A DNA stretch of 64,000 nucleotides from Durusdinium trenchii. Its lineage: Eukaryota; Sar; Dinophyceae; Suessiales; Symbiodiniaceae. How positions within the stretch are numbered: position 1 is the stretch's first letter; each line of letters opens with the position of its first letter. The notes beneath the pieces are model-generated. The model searched no databases, was not told the origin of the DNA, and saw only the letters and a list, made by a program, of their open reading frames with translations. The position numbers and the translations under genes are program-made. This document shows positions 1 to 11,836 of this stretch, piece by piece. The stretch spans positions 361,904 through 425,903 of the forward strand of contig CAXAMN010023350.1 of the NCBI GenBank assembly GCA_963970005.1, in the 5' to 3' direction.

Positions 1-37
1 CTGCTATGACAAGTTGAAACTCTTAGTTACAGAGGTG

Positions 38-146
38 GACACACACACACGCCCGCCCGCCGGCCCACCCATCCACGCACCCACCCACACACACAGGTAT
101 GCACGCACAGGCACACGCACAGGTACACGCGCACACACACACACAT
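38..146. repeat. CA/GCAC-rich microsatellite
   Basis: Imperfect (CA)n, (CCCA)n and GCACACGCAC-type repeats fill the start of the window. The frames that cross it on both strands are only translations of the repeat. No gene is supported here. The rest of 147-752 shows no exon I could recognise, although the missing N-terminal exons of the first exchanger copy could lie in it. Confidence 0.85.
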
Positions 147-752
147 GCAAAAGCATTCGTCCAGGTTTCTCAGCTGTTTATTGTCATAGTAATAGTGTTC
201 ACTGCTCGATGGAGCGGGTTGCAGGCCCTTCGACACTTAGATCCGTTTCAGCGAAGGAAGATTACAGTCCTATGCTCCCTAGGATCCGTTCTCAGAGCAG
301 AATGGCAGTGTCCGATAATGACTTCGAGAGGTTTGTCATTGATGTTGTGCCGACTTAGGTTTGGCAGTAGTTCTTACACTGCTGTGCTTCCTTCAGGAGC
401 TACCTCAATATATGGTTTGTTTTCAGATGCTTGTCCCACATGCCATTCGGAACCACGGATTTGCCCTTGACTACTGCCAGCCTGCTAGGACTTTGGAGAT
501 TCTAGCAGTGACTTGCCTTTGTGCGCACGATTGTGCGCATGTAAGCGATTGTAAGCGCATGTGCCGGTTATATAATTCTCGCATGAACCGATGGACACGA
601 ACTTGAGGCCATAGAGAGCGCAGGCTCCAGTTCGCAGAGGACACTACGACTACAGTAGCCTGTCCAAACTTTAGATCTCAGGTTGGAGAGGGTGGGAGTG
701 CAGGACTCTTGGCAAGGCCGTTCTTGAGCCGTGAGTGGTATTCGCCACCCAG

Positions 753-3700
753 GAACCAGACCTCTACCCAAACGACCTGCTTCTTAACAAACCCTATGGC
801 AAGGAGGAGCCAGGCAGGGACGGAGGGCTTTATGCTTTAGCACCAATGTCCAGAAGCGCAAACAAATATATTGTAAAACAACAACAATATAAAAAGAAAA
901 ACACAACAGTCAAAACACGAACACAACAGAACACACACGAAAACCAATATATATATATATATAATCAGTTATTTGTTTTTCGTGTTGTGTTGCGATTTTT
1001 CGACCGGGGGCCCAGGCAGAAAGTTCCTGGCACTTTTCCATTGCATTGGCATCGTCATGAGCCGAGAGTGGAGATTGGAAGTGTCACAAGGATGTCCAGG
1101 GTGTTGCATGAATTTAGGCATACATGGTGCTTGGCCTGAACACAGTCTGCGACGTGTATTTTGCCGGATCCATTGACTTACTTTGCGATGCTTGGCAGTT
1201 GACACCAGATGTAGTAGGAGCAACTTGGATGAGCTAAGCCGTTAAGCTAGCTAGCTGTTGTCACGGTGGTGGAGGTTGTCGGTGGTGCTGTAGTGAACTG
1301 TACAAGTGTGGTTTTGAAGAGCCAAACATCAACTGCCATGTAAAATCAGACCACCCTAACATTCCAGTGGGTGCGAGTTGACAGATTGCCAATTCTATGC
1401 CGAGCTGGTCAAAACAGAAAGTGCTACCCAGACATTAGCTGGTGACTCGTGCTTGTCAGGCAACCTGGATGGCAGCAGGTGGATCTGCGCCTGAGTTCTT
1501 TACATCCATAGTTGGAGCGACTATTGCCCCTTGTTTGAAGTAGAGTAGAGAAGCAGGGAGGTCAGTAATGCCCATTGCCACCAGACTGGAACATAAGCAC
1601 ATAGCACCTGTCAAGGCGCAGAATGACGTTGGCTTTGGCACCATTGTGGGTTCTGCAGTTTTCAATGTGCTCTTTGTCATCGGCCTGTCACTGGGCAGCC
1701 TTTTTTTGACTGGTTGGTGTACAATTATTCAACGGCATTCGTGCGCAATTGCAAATTCTGTGTTTGGACAAAGGGAGCACAACATATTGCTTATTGCTCC
1801 AGCTCTTCAGGTGCGGATATGTGGCAAAAGGAAACATTGAACTCACTTGGTGGCCGCTTTTTCGGGATGCCTGGCCCTGGTTCAGAGGAAGTGCAAGCTT
1901 GAAAGCTTGAAGTAGCCACTGCCGGGGTCACTGCCGCTCATGTGCTCCCTGCACACAATGCTTGGGCTTCAGGTTCCTGTTAACTCTGAGCATAGTGTGA
2001 AGTAGCCCTGGCACTGAGGACTGCACGTATTATATATGTTCATTGGCGGTGCTGGCTGCCTTCACCTACAATCAGGTCATTGAAGCCTGGGAGGCCAGGG
2101 AATGTCGGAGTCCTTTTTCTGCCATTGCTGCCTGTGCCAGTAATTGAGACAACAAACGCGATTGAGGCGGCCATCCTATTTACGCTGTACATCGGTGACT
2201 GCCTCGGCGAAACATGCGACAACCCAGCTTTAAAGAGTTTGCCGCCTTCAAATAGTTGCTTTTGCCTTGCACCGCTGTTGTAGAGCTACCCGAGGCTATG
2301 TGAGTTTCATGTTTGTGAACAAGCCCTTGAACGTATGGGCGTCGGCCGGCCCAGCAACAAGAAGCTTTCAAGCCGTAGTGTGAATCGATGAGTTGATGTT
2401 TGTCACCGTCAGACTGGAACCAAGCCTCAGGGGCCGCAAGATAAGGTACCAAAAGACTGGCACGCCATTGCCAAAAGAACTGCGGGAGTATGTGGAGGAG
2501 GTAAGCAAGACCAAAGCCAAAGTGGAGCCAGAACAAGTCGGCTCCAGCACGGAGGAGGATGCTACAAAGGTGGATTTCCCCTCAGTTGGCAGAGTGACGT
2601 CGGATAAACAATGGACTCGCTTTTTGATTGAATATGTTTAGAAGAAACATTTAGGACACAATCACACACACATGTACAGTAATATATATATATATATGCC
2701 AGATACACATTTATAAGAGACACATGAATTAATACATAATTGTTACGTTGTATATGCGTATGCACTGTATGTTTTTATACATATGTTTGTGTGTTTTTGC
2801 GTTTGCACATAGAGCCCCAAGTTGTTTTACACATTGGTGACGCAAGAGTTTCTGGCAAATCAACAAGCCGCATATGCTGCAAACAGCACCACTGGAGACA
2901 AGCTATGATTGCAACCCTAACGCATAGCCATTTGTGCTGGTTCTGTTTTACATTTTTTGAGGCGTGGCTTGGGTGTGTGCTGTGAATCGTTTTGCATGCT
3001 CGGCCTGTGCCCGTAGTGTAGACGACATTCAGTTTACTTTCTTGATTGTGTCAGATTGTAAGACAGGTTTTGCTTCCTTGACTGGGCTCCCACTGACAAC
3101 TTCAGTGAAATGAGGATGAGGAAGGGAGGGAGCCAGCGGCCGACTCTCACACACAGCCAGACAAGATTATGATCAAGGGCACGGCCACTTACCTGAAATC
3201 AGCATCAGGTTGCTTTTGAAGCGTCAAAGTGAGAGCCTTTGCTCCGATAATACCTCCAGCACACTTATCACCAATGCGCAAAGGGTGATGTAACCCAAGG
3301 CAGGTGATGAGGAAGCCGGCGAGGCAGAGAAGGCTGTGAGCAGAGTTTGTTTGTGTGCGGTTTGGCCCGTACGTGCAGATTGTTGTCTAACAGGAGGGTG
3401 GAGATGGCGCAGAAAAAGCAAAAGAGGAAGAAGAAGATGACGACGACGATGATGATGACGACGACGAGCCTGAAAACTTCATGCTCATCCCTGAAGGCTT
3501 GGAGTGCAGTATATGCCCACCTGCGTGCGCGTCTTCCCACTCTTCTGAAGTTCTTATTCTCTGACTGCAGGAAGATTCAATCAAGTCTTATGGGCTTTGA
3601 GCCTTCCAGTCTACATTCCGATTTGGCTCTGCTTGTACCGAGCTCAGTTCCGGTGCGACAGAGTCCTTGCCGTCACTTCTCGGCTTAGGCCATGGCCATC

Positions 3701-4792
3701 CAAGGGCTCCAAATTGTTCATGCTGACTTTCGGCTTGTCGTTGCTATGGATCGGTGGATTCGCATTCCTGCTGGTTTGGTGGACAGACATAGCTTCTCAG
3801 CTAGTTTGACTAATTGTGCTCCAACTGGAAGCTGTTGCCAACGCATCCCTGCATCCCTTTTTAGTCCTTTTGATGCTTCTTTAATTTGTGTGTGCATCAC
3901 AACACAGCAACTCCGATGGACTCAGGTTGCCAAAGTGATCGGGGCAGCAGCCTTATCAATGTAATTCAATGTGTAAGTTGACATGTGCAAGCCGATGCAT
4001 GTAATTTTTTGGGGGAATTGATTGGCTGTCCAAGTTTCAAGCTTGACCACACCACTTGGCCAGATCCCGACCATCGTGTCCAGCGTGACCTTCTTGGCAG
4101 CAGCCACATCTATTCCAGATGCAGTTAGCTCCATGGCGGTTGCACGAAAAGGACCCGCTGAAAAGGTACTTGAGTGTCCCAACTCTGTTAGAGAAGACCT
4201 GCCAATTGGTTGATCAGCCCAGCCTGACACGTCGTATTTTTGATCCCATGTTGCGTGCTAACCCCCAAGCCCACCCTTTAAGATGATTGCGGGCCTCCCA
4301 AAGCACGCTGTAAGCACCGCGCGCACTGGAATGGGAGGACAAGCTGATATGGCAGTTAGCTCGTCAGTCGGCTCAAACATCTTTGACATCCTAGTTGCTT
4401 GGTGGAAAGATGTGGAAAACATTTAAACATTGTAAAGATTGATTTGCACTGATAGCACACAAGGAAGCGGAAAGGTCACTGGTACCTCATGGATTGCATG
4501 TGTGTGTGTTTTTAAGGTTGGGCTGCCAGTGCCCTGGCTCATCAAATGCGGGATTGAAGCGAACAATCCCGAGTTTGAAGGGATTACGATCAGATCTCCG
4601 TATTTGATGTTCTACACTGTCCTCCTTCTTGGGATGGTTTTTGGGACTGTCCTGAGCATCAAGTTTAGTGGCTGGAAGCTGCAAAAGACTCTTGGTGCGT
4701 GCATGGCAGTTCTGTACTTCATTTTCATTGTCACCACTGTTGCTGTGGAATTGTCGGAGCCTAAATGGCTAATGACCAATCCACCGACCTGA
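753..4792 (+). CDS. K+-dependent Na+/Ca2+ exchanger (NCKX/SLC24 type), tandem copy 1, multi-exon
   Basis: Membrane antiporter that extrudes Ca2+ (and K+) in exchange for Na+ in the known family. Exons by eye: 753-798, 1016-1053, 1118-1219, 1460-1525, 1616-1686, 1811-1865, 2019-2093, 2167-2194, 2295-2340, 2446-2569, probably 3157-3183 and one near 3304, 3394-3496, 3571-about 3652, 3689-3791, 3926-3943, 4064-4151, 4338-4393, 4517-4792. The first alpha repeat reads ATWMAAGGSAPEFFTS then GFGTIVGSAVFNVLFVIG; the second has TFLAAATSIPDAVSSMAVAR, MAVSSSVGSNIFDIL and VGLPVPWL. The acidic residues of GSAPE and TSIPD, needed for cation binding in the family, are present. TWWPLFR follows the first repeat. 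The cytoplasmic loop carries an uninterrupted Asp run (3394-3496). The last exon holds two hydrophobic segments and stops at 4790-4792. Introns use GT, GC and GA donors with AG acceptors. N-terminal exons upstream of 753 were not identified. Family assignment is secure; transport direction and location are inferred. Confidence 0.88.
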
Positions 4793-6923
4793 ACCTGGTC
4801 TGCACGGTGTCCCTTAATTCAAGTCAATATTTTCTATGAGCCTTCCTGGCATCCCTCAAGGACCGCCAGGATGGCCAAGGCTTCGTCAAGCACCAACTAA
4901 CCGACAGTGACAGCCACTCCACAAAGCAATAAATCAACAATCAGTTTGACCACCAGCCTTTGCATGTCTGCCAAAGTGGCCAATTGGCTGGCAAATGTTT
5001 CCTGCCAGCACAACATATTCCGAAGAGCAACCGCAATTTCGGATAGGTATTTCCGTCACAAACGACGAAGTACCATGTCATGATTCTTACATACAAACGC
5101 TTTCAAAGATAACACCCGGCTGCTCCTTTGCAAATGCACACGACACCAGCGTTGTCAACTCAAAGTTGGCAATAGACTGGCTGTTGCGCTGCCTCGGGCA
5201 ATGCACTCCACATGCGAACGTGCACACGCGTGCGCCAAGTGGCGGTGTTTGTAATCCTGCACAGCACGGCTATATATCCTGGGCACAGGGAGAACAAAAC
5301 AAACTCCCTTTGCCTGGTCCAATTCTTCCACGGAAGTAGGCTTGCTATGAACATGAAATGTTCATGTCATTGGAGCAGGACCGCCCCACAAATAGTGGGC
5401 CTTTGCTTTGTTGCTAGTGCGCGTGCCTCTAGTAGAATCACGGCATACCGCACAGATAATCAATTTGCACAGAAAGCATTTTGGCAATGAAGCCTCGAAA
5501 GTCTTGAAAGTGAGTCCTGGCCCAATTTGGGATTTGCCTGCCTCGAAACGTTTCACAGTGTCACTTTCTCACCGTGTACGCCTTCACAAGGCACTTTAGA
5601 CAGCTGACAGCGACACGAAAAGACTTCAGCAACCCCGACCGGCAGGACCTGAGCCAAGTCTTGGCCTATAGCATATGCATTCAGAGAAAGGCACATGATT
5701 AACAATTATTTGCTTGGCGTTCGCTTCTCACGTAACTTCCAAGTTCTTCCGACACCTTTGCTGAGAGAGTAGCATCTCCTTGTTCCTCGACCGGCTTTGC
5801 ACTTTCCATTTTGTGGCTCAGTGTGGCAACGCCACATTGAATTGGAAGGCGCTCGCTTGCACAGAAGGTACTGCCATCGAGTCAGCCCAGTTCAAAAGAT
5901 AACTCACAAGGTCAAACGAAGTTCTACATGGCAGCATTGGTTTTCAGAAATGTTGTAGCCAAATTCAACCTCATTTCTCAACTCTGTTTGGAGAGTGCAA
6001 TCGGCGAGCGCCTACTTGGACTTGTTTCCTCTAGCTGCTACCCTCGCCTCGCATAGAGTGGCTTTTCGGGCTGCCTGGACGCAATTTTGTGTGGTGCTTT
6101 TAAAATAAAAGCCCGTCCTAAGTTGTAGTGAAGCCGCTTGATTCATTTTGGCGACTGGCTTACTTGCAGGCTCATCCTGGACTCAGAAGTGATCAAGATG
6201 GGCCTGTTGCGTTTCAACAAGCAGGTGCCCCGAACTGTGCTGTGTCCTGCTGTGTCCGACTGTGTACCGATGCAACCGGCAGGCTACCCGGGTCCTGGCC
6301 AAGGGCGAGAGGCGCAACATAACCTTTTTCTCTGCATTGGGAACCGCACTTAGTCAGCCATGTGTTCCAAGCCCTAGTTACCATTGCGTGGCTTTCTTCA
6401 TATATAATAGCCTAGGACTTGGCCTGGCCATGGGCCTGTTGTTCCTCATGCAGGACTGTTTCCCTTGAAGTCAAGATGGGCAACGCACCAAACAGCCTAT
6501 TTGAACATTTACCGGGACAAGTGATGCACATTTGGACTGGAGTCACTGTTGAGGAAGGAGCTGGAAAGTTTGGCAATGCAGGCATGTCTGGAGCAAATAC
6601 GTTCTTCATATTTCTTCATGTTTTATTCTTTACTTGGAACGCCTGGTCTTGAAGTTCAGGCTGCCACCCCTTTTGGTTGTTTGTGGCTTGACTCAAGCAA
6701 ATTGCAACTTAATCAGGTTTGCCTGCGGCGCGGAGACTGAATTCAACGTATGAGGAAGAGGAAGAGGAAGTCCCTTAGCCTTGGCTTTGGCTCAGCTCTA
6801 ACTTTTGGCTTGTTGGGCTCTGTGGTGGTCAAGCTGCTACCCACTTGTGACACTTCAACTGCTCTCTTTGGTCCTTTGCAAGTTCGGTTTGCTTTGCTTC
6901 GGGTCACGTTTGCCAAGGCGAAG
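4793..6923 (+). other. Intergenic region between exchanger copies, with possible 5' exons of copy 2
   Basis: No homologous exon could be placed here. Short open stretches (for example 6478-6650) could be 5' untranslated sequence or N-terminal exons of copy 2, but nothing resembling a known domain was seen. Dinoflagellate genes usually lack a TATA box and are trans-spliced, so no promoter is called. Confidence 0.5.
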
Positions 6924-9900
6924 GGTGGGAGCCTATACCCAAGAGACTTGCTTCTAGGAGACGCTTCGGATTATGCGAATGGAACCTACTTCAACGTAGT
7001 TCCTGCAGGCTCGAAGTTTGTGCAATTTCTGTGGACGGAGCTGCAAGTAGTGAGTGGGTGATGCCAACGCACTGCATGTCTGTCTGTGCAGAACGAAAAT
7101 TCCTTGCTGTTTTCCACGTGATCGGCATGGTTCTGGGCTGAGTGGGAAGACTACATTGGCAGTGCGAAAGGGAGTGAGTCACGGGGATTCACTGGGTGCC
7201 GCGTGCATACTGAGGCCTACATGGTGCTCGGGTTGAACACTGTGTGTGATGTTTACTTTGCGGGGTCCATTGACCTGCTATGTGATGCCTGGGATCTCAC
7301 CCCAGATGTAGCTGGAGCAACCTGCTTGCACCAAATTTTGCTTCCCCCCATACTCTTGCAATCTTTCATTATTTGTAGCATTTTGCAGCCCTTCGCCCGG
7401 GCCAAGGCTACATGGATGGCAGCTGGAGGTTCAGCCCCAGAGTTCTTCACATCCATCATTGGTGCCACTATTGTGACATGGAAGCAAATCAGCGTCAATC
7501 ATTATCAAAACGTCAGACTGGTGTGCTTGTTGCAGCGAAGTGAACAGTGGGTGAGGCGCAGAATGACATTGGCTTTGGCACCATTGTGGGCTCGGCTGTC
7601 TTCAATGTACTTTTTGTCATTGGACTGTGGAAACCTTAGAGCCATTTTGGAGCTGAGCAAGGCCTTCTGCGTTTCGCATCAGAGCCTAGCCCTGTTCGGC
7701 TTTCATTCTTGCCGTTCCTAATGAGGTGTGGGTATGTGGCGAAAGGCAATATCGATCTTACTTGGTGGCCTCTCTTCAGAGACACTCAGACAGCGATTTG
7801 GAATGGATGCGGGGAGTTGTGGGAAGCGCCTCCTGGTGTATTCAAAGTATATAAATTTGCTTGCCTCCAGTGCTAAGGACTGCTCATACTACATCACGTC
7901 ATTGGCAGTTTTGGCCGCTTTTGTCTCGGACCAGCTTGTGCAAGCTTGGGAGGCAGATGCTTGCATGCCAAGAAAACAGGGCAAACACGGTGAGGTTTGA
8001 ATGTCGAGACCTATGATTTTTAACGAGAGTGTTCAGACTTCTGTGCACTCTGCACAAGGCTGGCGTGCTTTTTACAATGTACATCTGCTACGTTCTATTC
8101 ATGCTCGTGAACCGGCCACTCAATGTGTGGGCGTCGCTTGGCAGCAGATTCTGCGATGAGTAGCTGCTACATTTGCCGACCATCCAAGCAGTACTGCAGT
8201 TGCATGCCTGAAAACAATTGACTTCAGTGGCTCCAACAACTCAGGTACGAATTTACAGGCACTCCCTTGAACAAAGAGCTGAGGGAGTACGTCCAGGTTG
8301 GGTGCACCTTGACATGTGGTTGTGAGTGCTGCATTCTTAAGCTCACACTGCTTCAGGAGAAGCGCGCTGCAAGTGGCAAGGTTGAGCCCGAGAATCCAGC
8401 TGAAACTGAAACCGTGCAGGAAGATGGCGCGATGAAGAAACCAGATGAGCCACCAAGACCTGCCAAGGACCAAACCACGAAAACACAGCGATGATCAAAG
8501 ACACGGGGGGCATACCATTTACATGAGCCTCCCTGTATTGATACACTGATATGCTCACACGCGTGCAAGGTTTTGCAGCTTTCGGCACAGACTTGTTTCA
8601 TTGGCAGGCAAGCAATGTGATGACTAATTGATATGAGGTAGCTTCATGAAAAGACACACATTTTTTACAGTATTGCTTGTGGCGTACTGTGCTAGCTAGA
8701 GCCACACAGCATGTGCAGAGTTGCGGCCTTGTTCAGCAGGACAACTTCATGGAACCAGACAAAGTTGTTGTGAAGGGCACTCCGGAAGAGGAGGATGAAG
8801 ATGATGGCCACGAACCTGAAGATTTGGTACAAGATGGAAAGTTGGCAGACAAGATCCCAGGGAAGGACAGCTTCCTGGTTCTGGGTTACTGCCGGTGATA
8901 TTGGATTGCATGCTTTGAGAACATGATAGCACAGCATCCTGAGTGAACCGTTATCTGTAGGAAGATAGCAAGGGCAGCAAAGGGGCCTCAGAGATGGAGG
9001 CAGATGACGATGATGACGAGGAGAAGATGTCCATTGTTTGAGGCATTGATTCATGTTGAAGTAAGACTCAGGACACAAAATGGATGCAATCGTTGGCTCG
9101 GACATTTGCAGTTAGCCCATGCTTGCCATGGGCTCCAGGATGATGACGAGCCGGATGACTTCATGGAAATCCCAGAGGGAAAGGTGAGCTTGATCATTTG
9201 GCTTCTTTGCCTCCCTGTGTATATCCCACTCTACTATACACTGCTCGAGCCTGAGGGCCTTTAATTGAAACCATCAAGGCTTTGACATGTGCAATATTTT
9301 TAATAAGGTTTTGTGCCGAATTCCTTGCAAGTCTCCTCCCCTTGATGCAAGGTGATATCATTTTATAAGGTGTCACACGTCATGCGGTCTTGAGAAACCC
9401 AAGCCTTATATAAGAAGATGTGTCAGCTGAGGCCATGGCCGTCGAAGGGATCCAAACTCTACATGGTCTCGTTTGGTTTCTCCTTGCTTTGGATCGGAGG
9501 CTTTGCATTCCTGCTTGTTTGGTGGACAGAGATTGCACTTCAGCTGCATAGCTAGAGGAAGCTGCAAGCAGTCCTAGGAGGCAGGTTTTCGCACAATTGT
9601 TGACTTTGTTTTTCAGTCTCTCCGCGTTTTCCACTGCTGAGGTGGCTTCTGTCATTGGAGTACGGCCCTTAGATTAAGGTGGACCTTGAACGATTGGACA
9701 TCCGTTGGCACATGATTGTATTCAATATCACCAGAATCTCGGAAATGCTAATGACTCCCAAAATAGAGACCAATTCCGTCGAGTCGCCCACTCGATGGAA
9801 CCTGGAGTCGCCCACTGTATGGCTTTTGATCTGAGATTCCAACGATTATCTCTGGGTTGACGTTCCTTGCGGCCGCGACATCCATCCCGGATGCGGTGAG

Positions 9901-10655
9901 CTCAATGGCTGTGGCGCGCAAAGGCTGCTCGCCGCATTCTGCATTCCGCAGTGAAGTACATGGATATACAGTTATACAGTTATATCATATACACAGTACA
10001 TAAACCTATGGATCATTTGGTCTGAAATTAGCATCTGTCTTGTCATCACTCGTTATTGTCACCTGCCGACCTTTCTAGGCCAAGCTGATATGGCAGTCAG
10101 CTCATCGGTGGGTTCCAATATTTTTGATATTCTTGTGCCCTGGAATGCAGATGAGTGAATTGCATGCTGGTTTGTCCTTTTTGAATCAGAGCCTGTTTTT
10201 GTGTTAAGTTCAGGAGCCAACGAGGGGCAATATGGGACTGACGGAGAGTTATGCCAAGTTCAGGTTGCCATGTGATCCGGCCTTTTTTGCTGAGGTTGGC
10301 TTACCGATTCCATGGTTGCTGAAGAATGCCATCGAGTCGAGTAACGAGGAATGGCATGGTGTTTCCATCCGGCAGCTCAGACGCATCACGTAGCTGTGCA
10401 GCTCGTTCATAAGCTAGATTCTTCTGGCATCTTCTGGCGAGGATGGTGCTTCCACTGAGGTCTCCGTACTTAATGTTCTACACTTGCTTGCTGTTGGGAA
10501 TGGTCTTTGGGACCGTGGTGAGTATCATGATAAGCAAGTGGAAGCTGAGCAAGTTTCTGGGTGCTTGCATGGCAGTGCTGTACGTCATCTTCATTGTGTC
10601 TTGCGTGCTCATTGAAGAATTGCAGCCTGCAGCTTTGAGAACTATTGACGACTAG
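6924..10655 (+). CDS. K+-dependent Na+/Ca2+ exchanger (NCKX/SLC24 type), tandem copy 2, multi-exon
   Basis: Paralogue of the copy ending at 4792, same strand, about 2.1 kb downstream. Exons by eye: 6924-6981, 7092-7129, 7215-7316, 7407-7472, 7556-7626, 7726-7780, 7878-7952, 8059-8132, 8245-8296, 8357-8467, 8740-about 8850, 8961-about 9030, 9139-about 9248, 9432-9534, 9642-9659, 9836-9923, 10079-10134, 10295-10371, 10460-10655. Many exons match copy 1 to the base in length (38, 102, 66, 71, 55, 75, 103, 18, 88 and 56 nt), although the introns have diverged. Alpha repeats are intact: GSAPEFFTSIIGATI with GFGTIVGSAVFNVLFVIG, and TFLAAATSIPDAVSSMAVAR with MAVSSSVGSNIFDIL and VGLPIPWLL. The loop is acidic (EEEDEDDGHEPED; DDDEPDDFMEIPEG). 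No in-frame stop was met in the assembled exons, so the gene is probably functional. The first exon or exons are missing from this reconstruction. Confidence 0.88.
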
Positions 10656-11836
10656 ATGCGATCGTGAACCGCCCTTTGCATGAGAACAATCATGGCCTTA
10701 GTGCAGACGCAAGAGCCTCTGCAGCCTCAGCAGCCTACCTGGCACCTGCCGACCACTTTCTGAGTAGCTTGCACCTGCTTTCCAGTTGAAACCTTTATTG
10801 AAGGTTCGCTATGCACCTAGCAGAGCAGAACCAGATTCATCACGCTTTGGCATTCACATTCTGCTTTGGCATTCTGCTCCAAAGGCTTGGGCCGTGTTAG
10901 TGAGGTCCAAGGCTAAACTTTGGCAGCATTTGTGAGGTAGAAAGTGTATGAAAGTGTCGCCCCCATACGCATAGCATTGCTAAAGTAGGCACACGCACAC
11001 AGACGCACAGGTGTACATAGACATTCTATCCTGACTGCATTCCTGGTTCACATCTGATACTCTCCAATTGTACTGTTTTTCACTTCAGAGTAGCCAAGAG
11101 TGAATACCACAAGCACCGACAGCCTCTGCGCTTCCGCTTCTTAATAGAAGTAAGGGGCATACGCAACTGGAATTGCACAAAATGCACCTGTTTCACCATG
11201 CGAAGATCTAAGCCTTGCGGATTCTCGCTGCCGATGAACAAACAGCGTGCCGGTGATTTCTGCCCGAAACGCAGATTTGCACAGCCACACAATTCTTTGC
11301 GCAACGGTTGTCTAGCCCTTTCCGAATCATGTCTCGGCGAAGGCGTGGTCGAGATCCTCAAAGCAAAGTACGGGTGTTCTAAGGGTGGCAAACTAAGTTT
11401 GTCGTAGTTTGTGCAGCTGTGACTTCAATGGGTCAATGGGCCCTTGGCTTTTGAGAGTGAGTGGTGTGGGAAGTGTTCCGGAGGCAAACACAACTATAAA
11501 GCCCACTGCAGCAGTGTCACTGCTTATGAAACTCCATCTCTACCACCTAGTCTAACGTTGTGCAGACGTCGTGCAGACTTCGTGCAGGTCAGAGGATCCG
11601 GGTCATTGGGGAGACGCAGTCCCTGCTGCAATTCGAGGCGCCAGACGTGTCCGTGTCGAACTGAGAACTGGAGCGGTGGCCACCTGGTCGAGGGTGGAAA
11701 GACCGCTCCAATCAACCATGAGGGAAGTGGTTGGAAATGGGTGGCCGAGCGCTCAGCTTACAAAATCAACCAAGCTCAGTAGAAATCTTTTCAATTTTTT
11801 CCGAGACATTGCTTAACATCAGCCACTTCATCTAAG
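10656..11836. other. Intergenic region, no feature recognised
   Basis: This is the 3' flank of exchanger copy 2, followed by unassigned sequence. Short frames on both strands (for example 11080-11391 minus and 11444-11782 plus) overlap one another and show no motif, so they are not called. Confidence 0.5.

Noticed and set aside
5805..5821. CCATTTTGTGGCTCAG, resembling part of the dinoflagellate spliced leader
   Set aside because: It needs a two-base insertion and lacks the rest of the leader; chance is as likely as a relic of a retroposed transcript.
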